A stretch of DNA of 7,497 nucleotides from Acholeplasma sp. Lineage in GTDB: Bacteria; Bacillota_I; Bacilli_A; Acholeplasmatales; Acholeplasmataceae. This document shows, one piece after another, positions 1 to 5,838 of this stretch. The notes below the pieces were generated by a model. The model saw only the letters and a list, made by a program, of their open reading frames with translations, had not been told where the DNA came from and did no database searches. Within the stretch, counting starts at the first letter, position 1. Every line of letters begins with the position of its first letter. Made by a program: the position numbers and the translations under genes. Location of the stretch: contig DURF01000141.1 of assembly GCA_012837395.1 (NCBI GenBank), positions 1 to 7,497 on the forward strand, written 5' to 3'.

Positions 1-1
1 A

Positions 2-1039
2 GAATATGAAATTGTAGGAGATCCAGTGCCAATTGTTAATTTTGCAGATGTTAAAGTTGGAGAGAGTTTTGAAATTGCTTTAGAGTTTGCAGTAAAACCA
101 GAAGTTGAACTTGGAAATTATAAAGGAATTGAAGTTGAAAAAATGGATGCTGAAGCAACTGAAGAAGAAGTAAGTGCTAAATTAGATGATATGTTAAAAG
201 CTAATGTCGTTTTAGAACCTAAAGAAGATGGTGTTTTAGAAAACGGCAATACAGCAATTTTTGATTTTGAAGGTTTTGAAAGCGGTGTTCCATTTGAAGG
301 TGGAAAAGCTGAAAACTATGAATTAGAAATTGGTTCAAATCAATTTATTCCAGGCTTTGAAGATCAAATGGTTGGAATGAAAGCGGGCGAAGAAAAAGAT
401 ATTAATGTTACATTCCCAGAACAATATCAAGCAGAAAACCTAGCCGGTAAAGATGCAGTATTTAAAGTAAAATTACATGAAGTTAAACAAAAGTCTGTTA
501 CAGAATTAAATGATGAATGGGTATCTACTTTAAACCGTGATGAAAAAACATTAGAAGATTTAAAAGCAGCTTTAGCAAAAGAAATTAAAGAAAACAAAGA
601 AAATCAAAATAAAAATATCGCAATTGAAACAGCGTTAAATAAAATTGCTGAAACTACAAAAGTTGATGTTCCAGTTGAAATGATTGATTATGAAACAAAT
701 CAACAAATTAAAAACATTGAAAACCAAGCAAAACAATATGGACTAGATTTTAAAACATATGTAAGTTTAACTGGTATGACAGAAGAAGATTTAAGAAAAC
801 AAATTAATGAAGAAAGTTCAAAAAGAGTATTAAATTCATTAATTATTGAAGCTGTTTCTAAAGCAGAGAAATTTGAAATTACAGAAGCAGAATTAGAAAC
901 CAAATATATTGAAGTTGCTAGCATGTATCAAATGGACGTAGCAGAAGTTAAAAAACATTTAACTGATGATTTATTAAAGCGTGATATTGAATTCGCAAAA
1001 GCAATTGACTTTATATTTGATAACATTAAATTTGTATAA
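2..1039 (+). CDS. tig: Trigger factor, N-terminus cut off by window edge
   Basis: Ribosome-associated chaperone with a peptidyl-prolyl isomerase domain that binds nascent chains at the exit tunnel. The reading frame is open to the left edge, so the GTG at base 26 is internal and not the start. About 345 residues are visible. By comparison with the family (about 430 residues), roughly 90 are missing, including the ribosome-binding loop. The visible part begins in the linker after the ribosome-binding domain, with the family-typical segment PEVELGNYKGIEVEK (about 92-136). The FKBP-like isomerase domain follows (about 190-495; key stretch FIPGFEDQMVGMKAGEE, then TFPEQYQAENLAGKDAVF). The rest is the helical, charged C-terminal chaperone arm, ending at a TAA stop. 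The gene lies upstream of lon, as in Bacillus-type chromosomes, but clpX is not between them. Family assignment is secure; only the start is unknown. Confidence 0.96.
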   Translation, partial: EYEIVGDPVPIVNFADVKVGESFEIALEFAVKPEVELGNYKGIEVEKMDAEATEEEVSAKLDDMLKANVVLEPKEDGVLENGNTAIFDFEGFESGVPFEGGKAENYELEIGSNQFIPGFEDQMVGMKAGEEKDINVTFPEQYQAENLAGKDAVFKVKLHEVKQKSVTELNDEWVSTLNRDEKTLEDLKAALAKEIKENKENQNKNIAIETALNKIAETTKVDVPVEMIDYETNQQIKNIENQAKQYGLDFKTYVSLTGMTEEDLRKQINEESSKRVLNSLIIEAVSKAEKFEITEAELETKYIEVASMYQMDVAEVKKHLTDDLLKRDIEFAKAIDFIFDNIKFV

Positions 1040-1049
1040 TAAATATTAT

Positions 1050-1086
1050 AAGGGGCAATTTGCCCCTTGGCTTAAATATATTTTTT
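1050..1086 (+). terminator. Hairpin after tig, probable terminator
   Basis: An 8-bp perfect stem, AAGGGGCA (1050-1057) with TGCCCCTT (1061-1068), closes a 3-nt loop 10 bases after the tig stop. It is the most GC-rich stretch nearby. The T-run (1081-1086) is separated from the stem by 12 bases, so it is not a textbook intrinsic terminator. The position between tig and the lon promoter supports termination of the tig transcript, possibly inefficient. Confidence 0.55.
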
Positions 1087-1111
1087 GGCACTCTATCACA
1101 TTGATTGCAAA
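1085..1111. promoter_or_regulatory. CIRCE-like operator (HrcA site) upstream of lon
   Basis: The left half TTGGCACTC (1085-1093) and right half GATTGCAAA (1103-1111) are separated by exactly 9 bases. The CIRCE consensus is TTAGCACTC-N9-GAGTGCTAA. The left half matches 8 of 9 and the right half 7 of 9, with the correct spacer. The right half overlaps the proposed -35 box of the lon promoter, so bound HrcA repressor would block transcription. CIRCE sites in front of lon are known from mollicutes. Inference: lon belongs to the HrcA heat-shock regulon here. Confidence 0.72.
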
Positions 1112-1132
1112 TTAATTAAATAGTGATATAAT
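1105..1132 (+). promoter_or_regulatory. Extended -10 promoter of lon
   Basis: A perfect TATAAT (1127-1132) is preceded by TGA, which forms an extended -10 (TGnTATAAT). A 4-of-6 -35 match, TTGCAA (1105-1110), lies 16 bases upstream. Transcription should start near 1139-1140, giving a leader of only about 20 bases. The overlap with the CIRCE-like site supports the assignment. Confidence 0.75.
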
Positions 1133-1159
1133 ATTATTAGCACGAAAGGAAGTGACAAT

Positions 1160-3472
1160 ATGCAAACAAGTATAAAAAGTATTCCAGCATTAGCTGTAAG
1201 AGGAATAACACCAATTCCGACTAATGACTTTAGAATCGAAGTAGGAAGAAAAAAATCTTTAGACGCTATTAAAGCATCTGAAAAAGACTTTAGCCAATAT
1301 ATCGTTATCTTAGTACAAAAAAATCCATTAATAGAAGAACCAACTAAAGAAGATCTTTATGAATATGGAGCACTGGCTAAGGTTGCAATGAAAATTAAGT
1401 TACCTAATGGTAATTTCAAAATTAAATTTAATATAATTGATCGTGTTAAAATTGAAAATTATTTACAAGAAGATGACTTTTTTGTTGTTGACTATGAAGA
1501 GGTTAACACAATAATAAGTAATGATGATGAAGAGTTAACATTAATCAAAATGGTTGTTGAAGAAATAGCTAAAAATGAAAGAGAAATTCTACAACCTAAT
1601 AACAATGTAATAAATAGAGTACAACAAGGACTTTCAACTGTTAAAGCAGTTGATTTAATTATATACCACTTAAAAATTCAAGAAAATGAAAAATATAAAT
1701 ATTTAGAAGAGCCTAGTTTAACAAATCGATTAAAAATGTTATTAGGTGATATTAACCGTCTTAAAATGATTGTTGATATTGAAAGAAAAATTAATGAAGA
1801 TGTAAAAAAATCGATTGATGAAAATCAAAAAGAGTATTATTTACGTGAAAAAATGCGCGCTATTCAAAATGAATTAGGCGATAAAGTTAAACGTGAAGAA
1901 GAAATCGAAGAATTAAGAAAAGCCATTTTAGAAGCTAAAATGCCTGAAAATATTGAAGAAAAAGCTTTACAAGAATTATCAAGATTAAGATCAACCCCAT
2001 CAGCAATGGCAGAATCTTCAATTATAAAAACATATCTTGACTTTTTAGTTGCTCTACCTTGGCATGAAACAAGTAAAGATTCAAATGATTTAAAAGCTGT
2101 TAAAGAAGCCCTAGATAAAAATCATTACGGATTAGAAAAAGTTAAAGACCGTATTTTAGAATATTTAGCGGTTAAAATAATGACAAACAAAAACCCACAA
2201 ACAATACTTGCGCTAGTAGGACCTCCTGGGGTTGGTAAAACATCACTTGCAATTTCGATTGCAGAGGCACTAAACCGCAAATTTGTTAAAGCATCACTTG
2301 GTGGAGTTAGAGATGAGTCTGAAATTAGAGGTCACCGTAGAACATATATTGGTGCACTCCCTGGACGTATTTTAAATGGTATGAAAACAGCTAAAACAAT
2401 GAATCCTGTTTTCTTACTTGATGAAATTGATAAAATGGCATCAGATTACAAAGGAGATCCAGCATCTGCAATGTTAGAAGTTCTAGATCCAGAACAAAAT
2501 GCTAACTTTAGTGATCATTATTTAGAAGAATCATATGATTTGTCACAAGTATTATTTATTACAACTGCAAACTATTTAGAAAATATTCCAGCACCTTTAA
2601 GAGACCGTATGGAAATTGTTGAACTATCTAGTTATACTGAATACGAGAAATTCCAAATTGCTAAAAAACACTTAATTGATAAACAATTAAAAGCACACGG
2701 TATTACAAGAGAGCAATTAAGTATTGATGACAATGTAATTTATAATATTATTCAATACTATACTAGAGAAGCTGGTGTAAGAGAATTAGATCGTCATATT
2801 GGAGCATTAGTTCGTAAATCAATTAAAGAAATACTAATCAACAAAAAAGAAAAAGTTGAAATTACTGTAGATAATTTAGCTGATTTTCTTGGAAAACCAA
2901 GATTTTCACACAACATTTCAGAAAACAAAGATCGCGTTGGTGTTGTGACTGGTCTTGCTTATACTCAATATGGTGGAGATACTCTACCTGTTGAAGTTAC
3001 CTATTATAAAGGAGCTGGTAAACTAGTATTAACTGGTAAACTAGGTGATGTCATGAAAGAATCAGCTCAAACAGCCCTATCTTATGTAAAGGCAAATGCA
3101 GAAAAGTTTGGAATTGATCCAGTCTTATTTAAAGAAAATGATGTTCATGTTCACGTTCCTGAAGGAGCAATTCCAAAAGATGGTCCTTCAGCCGGTATTA
3201 CAATTGCAACCGCAATTTATTCAGCTTTAGCTAACAAAGTTGTTAAAAACAATGTTGGAATGACTGGTGAGATTACATTAAGAGGATTAGTATTAAAAAT
3301 TGGTGGTTTAAAAGAAAAATCAATCGCTGCTCACCGCAGTGGAATTGAAACAATTTTAATCCCTAAAGAAAATGAAAATGACATCGATGAAATTCCACAA
3401 GAAGTAAAAGATAAGATAAAAATTATTCCAGTTGAAAATGTCGATGAAGTATTTGCAAACGCAATTAAATAA
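1160..3472 (+). CDS. lon: ATP-dependent protease Lon (LonA type)
   Basis: Cytosolic AAA+ serine protease that unfolds and degrades damaged and regulatory proteins. The ATG is preceded by AAAGGAAGTG (1145-1154), a near-perfect Shine-Dalgarno at 5-nt spacing. The product is 770 residues, usual for LonA (E. coli 784). Domains: N-terminal substrate-binding domain (about 1-190), coiled helical linker (about 190-300), AAA+ module with Walker A GPPGVGKT (354-361) and Walker B FLLDEID (418-424), and protease domain (about 588-770). The catalytic dyad is Ser677 in PKDGPSAG and Lys720 in GGLKEK. The 43-residue gap equals that of E. coli Ser679/Lys722. The protein lacks the usual N-terminal PLRD motif (AVRG here), and the Pro common before IGGLKEK is Lys (LKIGGLKEK). 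All catalytic residues are present, so it should be active. The CIRCE-like site upstream suggests heat-shock control, and a terminator follows the gene. Confidence 0.98.
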   Translation: MQTSIKSIPALAVRGITPIPTNDFRIEVGRKKSLDAIKASEKDFSQYIVILVQKNPLIEEPTKEDLYEYGALAKVAMKIKLPNGNFKIKFNIIDRVKIENYLQEDDFFVVDYEEVNTIISNDDEELTLIKMVVEEIAKNEREILQPNNNVINRVQQGLSTVKAVDLIIYHLKIQENEKYKYLEEPSLTNRLKMLLGDINRLKMIVDIERKINEDVKKSIDENQKEYYLREKMRAIQNELGDKVKREEEIEELRKAILEAKMPENIEEKALQELSRLRSTPSAMAESSIIKTYLDFLVALPWHETSKDSNDLKAVKEALDKNHYGLEKVKDRILEYLAVKIMTNKNPQTILALVGPPGVGKTSLAISIAEALNRKFVKASLGGVRDESEIRGHRRTYIGALPGRILNGMKTAKTMNPVFLLDEIDKMASDYKGDPASAMLEVLDPEQNANFSDHYLEESYDLSQVLFITTANYLENIPAPLRDRMEIVELSSYTEYEKFQIAKKHLIDKQLKAHGITREQLSIDDNVIYNIIQYYTREAGVRELDRHIGALVRKSIKEILINKKEKVEITVDNLADFLGKPRFSHNISENKDRVGVVTGLAYTQYGGDTLPVEVTYYKGAGKLVLTGKLGDVMKESAQTALSYVKANAEKFGIDPVLFKENDVHVHVPEGAIPKDGPSAGITIATAIYSALANKVVKNNVGMTGEITLRGLVLKIGGLKEKSIAAHRSGIETILIPKENENDIDEIPQEVKDKIKIIPVENVDEVFANAIK

Positions 3473-3482
3473 GTGTTATAAT
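3453..3482 (+). promoter_or_regulatory. Putative extended -10 promoter for ysxC cluster
   Basis: TATAAT (3477-3482) preceded by TGT forms an extended -10. TTGCAA (3453-3458) lies 18 bases upstream as -35. Both boxes repeat those of the lon promoter. The -35 is inside the last codons of lon. The predicted start, near 3489, falls inside the left arm of the terminator hairpin at 3480-3505. Transcripts from it would therefore lack that arm and escape termination. TATAAT can arise by chance in such AT-rich DNA; the TGn extension and placement raise confidence. Confidence 0.55.
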
Positions 3483-3510
3483 AAGAAGTAGAAATACTTC
3501 TTATTTTTTT
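3480..3510 (+). terminator. Intrinsic terminator of lon
   Basis: An 11-bp perfect stem, AATAAGAAGTA (3480-3490) with TACTTCTTATT (3495-3505), is capped by a GAAA tetraloop and runs into seven T residues (3504-3510). It lies 7 bases after the lon stop and immediately before the ysxC ribosome-binding site (3511-3517). It should end the lon transcript and insulate ysxC from heat-shock read-through. Confidence 0.85.
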
Positions 3511-3523
3511 GAAAGGACATATT

Positions 3524-4108
3524 ATGAAACAATCTGAATATATAAAAGGTGCTAAAAATATTACTCATATTCCAAGTGAACTACCAATCGTTTTATTTAT
3601 GGGCAGAAGTAACGTTGGTAAATCATCATTAATTAATTCACTTACAAACAGAAAAAACTTAGCACACACATCTGGTATGCCCGGAAAAACCATGTTATTA
3701 AACTTTTATTTAATTAATAATAATTTCTACATCGTTGATGCTCCTGGCTATGGTTATGCAAGAAGATCAAAATCAATGCAAGACGAATTTGTTGTAATGA
3801 TTGAAGAAATCTTAATTAAACATCCTAAAATAGTAGGAGTAGTCTTAGTAATTGATTTTAAAATAGGCCCAACTGAAGCTGATTTAAATACATATGAGTT
3901 TTTAAAATCACTTAATTTAAATATAATTATGGTAGCTACTAAGAAAGATAAAATCTCAAAATCGAAACAATTATCACACGAAAATAAACTTAGAAAACAG
4001 CTAAATAATCCAACTAATCTTTTTGTTGTATCTAATTTACATAAAGAAAACATTGAAAATGTAAAAAATATAATATTAAAAGGGGTAAAAGAATATGAAT
4101 CCAGTTAA
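3524..4108 (+). CDS. ysxC: Ribosome biogenesis GTPase YsxC/EngB
   Basis: TRAFAC-class GTPase needed for assembly of the large ribosomal subunit; also named EngB or YihA. The ATG at 3524 gives 194 residues, essentially the length of B. subtilis YsxC, and has GAAAGGA (3511-3517) at 6-nt spacing. An in-frame TTG at 3509 is rejected because it lies in the terminator T-run and would place the start upstream of this binding site. G motifs are complete: G1 GRSNVGKSS (27-35), G2 region TSGMPGKT (49-56), G3 DAPGYG (72-77), G4 TKKDK (139-143) and G5 around VVSNL (168-172). The family-typical LNFYLIN follows G2. Adjacency to lon is conserved in Bacillus. The last 14 bases overlap the degV start, which suggests co-translation. 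Confidence 0.97.
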   Translation: MKQSEYIKGAKNITHIPSELPIVLFMGRSNVGKSSLINSLTNRKNLAHTSGMPGKTMLLNFYLINNNFYIVDAPGYGYARRSKSMQDEFVVMIEEILIKHPKIVGVVLVIDFKIGPTEADLNTYEFLKSLNLNIIMVATKKDKISKSKQLSHENKLRKQLNNPTNLFVVSNLHKENIENVKNIILKGVKEYESS

Positions 4109-4946
4109 GATTATCACAGACTCAACTGCGGATTTAAGTGTTGAGTTATTAAAAGAATTAGAGGTTGCATCAATACCTTTAAAGGTTAACTTTGGTGATG
4201 AATCATTTCGTGACGGCATTGATATAACTACTGAAGAGTTATATAAAAAAGTTGAACAAACTGGTGTTTTACCAAAAACGTCTGCTGTTGCACCAGGTGA
4301 ATTTATTAAAGAATTTAAACATTGGATTGATCAAGGTTATGATATTGTGTATTTAGGAATTGGTTCAACACTTTCTGGAACATTTGGGGCAGCAATGGTT
4401 GCAAAAACAGAATTTGATGACGAAAGAATTCATTTAGTTGATTCCAAAAACTTATCATCAGGTATTGCACTTTTAGTTTTAAAAGGTGTTGATTACATTA
4501 AAGATGGATTATCAGCTAAGGATATTGCTGATAAGTTAACTAAACTGGTTCCAAAAGTTAGAAGTCAGTTTGCAATTCAAGTACTAGATTACCTCCACAA
4601 AGGTGGTAGAGCTAGTGGAACACAAGCCTTAGTTGGAAAATTTTTAAGAGTTAGACCAATTATTAAAGTCGTTGATGGTAAACTTGATGTTTATAAAAAA
4701 CCAATGGGAACAATGAAAAAAGCTGTGACAATTATGTTAGAAGAATATGTAAATGAAGGCAAAAATGTTGATCTGGATTACGTTATGATTACCCATTCTT
4801 TAGCAGACAAACAAGCTGAATACATGACTGATTATGTTAAAGAACAATTAAATCCTAAAAAATTAATTATAAGTAATGCAGGATGCGTTATTTCAAGTCA
4901 TTGTGGTGCAGGAACAATTGGAATTTTATACATTGTAAAAGAATGA
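4095..4946 (+). CDS. DegV-family fatty-acid-binding protein (FakB-like)
   Basis: DegV proteins bind a single fatty acid; the FakB members present it to the kinase FakA for phosphorylation and phospholipid synthesis. This 283-residue protein has family length and motifs: TDSTADL (8-14), KTSAVAPGEF (61-70), GIGSTLSGT (88-96), VDSKNLSSG, LDYLHKGGRAS (164-174), RVRPIIKV and the C-terminal SHCGAGTIG (268-276). Thr62, Ser94 and His269 sit where the acyl carboxylate pocket is expected. The C-terminal motif carries Cys264 and Cys270, where relatives more often have Pro/Val and Val/Thr. The AGGGG binding site (4081-4085) lies inside ysxC, 9 bases before the ATG, and the gene overlaps ysxC by 14 bases. 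Its TGA stop overlaps the next start. No fakA is visible, so whether it acts with FakA is unknown. Confidence 0.93.
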   Translation: MNPVKIITDSTADLSVELLKELEVASIPLKVNFGDESFRDGIDITTEELYKKVEQTGVLPKTSAVAPGEFIKEFKHWIDQGYDIVYLGIGSTLSGTFGAAMVAKTEFDDERIHLVDSKNLSSGIALLVLKGVDYIKDGLSAKDIADKLTKLVPKVRSQFAIQVLDYLHKGGRASGTQALVGKFLRVRPIIKVVDGKLDVYKKPMGTMKKAVTIMLEEYVNEGKNVDLDYVMITHSLADKQAEYMTDYVKEQLNPKKLIISNAGCVISSHCGAGTIGILYIVKE

Positions 4947-5611
4947 ATTTAGTTAATACTTATATTTATGAAATAACAGGTACTGAAAATTATCAAATAG
5001 AAAGTTTTTTTAGTAGTTATCGCCTCAATCAAATTAATAGTAGTAGTAATCCAATAATTATTAATAAGATGATTATTACTGAACATTTTCTAAAATTTGT
5101 TATAGAAAAAGAATTAAATAAATCTATTAATATAATAAACATTGAAACAACTAAAAATGGTAAACCATACTTAGTTGATGAAAATTTATTTTTTAATATA
5201 ACTCATAAAGGCAATTTAATTTTAATAGCAACCGCAAATGATGAAGTTAGTATTGATATTGAAAAAGTTAATATAAAACATCTAAAGATAAGTAATAAAC
5301 TTTATAATGATAAAGTTTATTATTCAATTAATAGAATTATTAAAGACTTTACAATTAAAGAATCATATATTAAGTTTTTTGGACTTAATATTTTAACAAA
5401 CATGAAACTAATAAATCATGATGATAAGTTAATTGAAGGTCCAAGTGGAACTATTAGTTATAAGGCATTTAAATATAAAGATTATTATATAACAGTAGCT
5501 AAAGAATTAGAATTTAAAGTTAATTTCATAAAAATAAAAAAACTTAACTCTAATGACTTGATAAATTATAATAAATATATTAAAATATTTAAAAGCAAAG
5601 AAGAGGAATAG
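4943..5611 (+). CDS. Sfp-type 4'-phosphopantetheinyl transferase, divergent
   Basis: Predicted to transfer 4'-phosphopantetheine from CoA to a serine of acyl carrier protein or another carrier domain. The 222-residue protein, about Sfp size, shows the family signature in order: NGKPYL (72-77), FFNITHKG (83-90, like FFNISHSG of Sfp), VSIDIEKV (102-109) with metal ligands Asp105 and Glu107, and FTIKESYIKFFG (136-147) with Glu140 and Lys144, spaced as Sfp Glu151/Lys155. The usual Trp of WxxKE is Phe136, and the stretch between the DIE and KES motifs is shorter than in Sfp. The start is the ATG overlapping the degV TGA. The frame extends back to an ATG at 4883 inside degV, but only the overlap start fits the fold. 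No good Shine-Dalgarno is seen, so translation is probably coupled to degV. The last 20 or so residues (Asn, Lys and Glu rich) lie beyond the fold and coincide with the downstream promoter and T-box 5' arm. Its physiological carrier is unknown; ACP is most likely. Confidence 0.85.
   Translation: MNLVNTYIYEITGTENYQIESFFSSYRLNQINSSSNPIIINKMIITEHFLKFVIEKELNKSINIINIETTKNGKPYLVDENLFFNITHKGNLILIATANDEVSIDIEKVNIKHLKISNKLYNDKVYYSINRIIKDFTIKESYIKFFGLNILTNMKLINHDDKLIEGPSGTISYKAFKYKDYYITVAKELEFKVNFIKIKKLNSNDLINYNKYIKIFKSKEEE
5544..5572 (+). promoter_or_regulatory. Possible promoter of the T-box/GNAT/valS transcript
   Basis: TATAAT (5567-5572) with TTAACT (5544-5549, 4 of 6 matches to TTGACA) at a 17-base spacer, inside the 3' end of the transferase gene. 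It would start RNA near 5579, about 12 bases before the T-box Stem I. A T-box leader needs a promoter close upstream, and this is the best match. Base composition here makes chance matches common. Confidence 0.45.
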
Positions 5612-5828
5612 TAAATTAAGTTTTAATTTAAAGAGAGTGATTGTTTGGTGCAAAATCATATTTAAACTAATTGAAGTAGCCTTGGAGCTAGTTTAGTGAA
5701 CTAATAGTAGTTAAACTCGTAAGTAATGCGTTAAATACAATTAAGTGCTAGATTTTTGATCTAGAACTAAGGTGGTACCGCGAAATTTTTTCGTCCTTAG
5801 ACAATTATTTGTCTAGGGACTTTTTTTT
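5591..5828 (+). promoter_or_regulatory. T-box riboswitch, valine specifier (GTA)
   Basis: Leader RNA that senses uncharged tRNA and prevents termination. Stem I 5' strand begins inside the upstream gene: GAAGAGGAATAGTAA (5600-5614) resembles the conserved GA-motif/AGTA side of the specifier loop. The AG bulge is AGAGAG (5632-5637). The distal stem TGATT/AATCA (5638-5642, 5654-5658) closes a loop with TTGGTGCAA. The arm AGTTT/AAACT pairs 5619-5623 with 5664-5668. The 3' specifier loop reads GAA-GTA-G, placing the valine codon GTA at 5676-5678, followed by the typical CCTTGGAGC. A hairpin AACTA/TAGTT (5699-5712) lies in the Stem II region. Stem III is CTAGAT/ATCTAG (5748-5764). The canonical T-box AAGGTGGTACCGCG spans 5769-5782. 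Its TGGT bulge would pair with an ACCA tRNA end, consistent with an A discriminator. The antiterminator pairs CTAAGG (5767-5772) with CCTTAG (5795-5800), which excludes the terminator. Stem I details were folded by eye. Confidence 0.93.
5793..5828 (+). terminator. T-box regulated terminator
   Basis: GTCCTTAGACA (5793-5803) pairs with TGTCTAGGGAC (5810-5820) in an 11-bp stem with one G-U pair and a 6-nt loop, followed by eight T residues (5821-5828). Its left arm shares CCTTAG (5795-5800) with the antiterminator, so the two structures are mutually exclusive. It lies 10 bases before the GNAT start codon. Confidence 0.93.
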
Positions 5829-5838
5829 GGAGAATAAT

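Noticed and set aside
26..28. GTG as the start of trigger factor
   Set aside because: The frame is open to the left edge and the preceding codons read as family sequence; the N-terminal ribosome-binding domain would be missing entirely.
700..924. Minus-strand open frame inside trigger factor
   Set aside because: It is antisense to a strongly conserved gene, has no recognisable motif and arises from low-stop antisense of AT-rich codons.
3509..3523. TTG start for ysxC, adding five residues
   Set aside because: It lies in the terminator T-run and upstream of the GAAAGGA binding site, which is correctly spaced for the ATG at 3524.
3754..4053. Minus-strand open frame inside ysxC
   Set aside because: It is antisense to GTPase motifs G3 to G5 and its product has no family features.
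4883..4942. Upstream ATG for the phosphopantetheinyl transferase, inside degV
   Set aside because: The extra 20 residues are out-of-frame degV sequence with no family resemblance; the ATGA overlap at 4943 is the natural start.
5635..5718. Alternative T-box fold with a GAGT/ACTC base stem and GTAGTT (5707-5712) as specifier, implying a compact leader without Stem II
   Set aside because: AGAGAG and TTGGTGCAA match the AG bulge and distal loop, so the stem must extend upstream; GAA-GTA-GCCTTGGAGC then fits the conserved specifier context better.
5809..5838. TTG start for the GNAT gene
   Set aside because: It falls in the loop and right arm of the T-box terminator; the ATG at 5839 has a well-placed GGAG.
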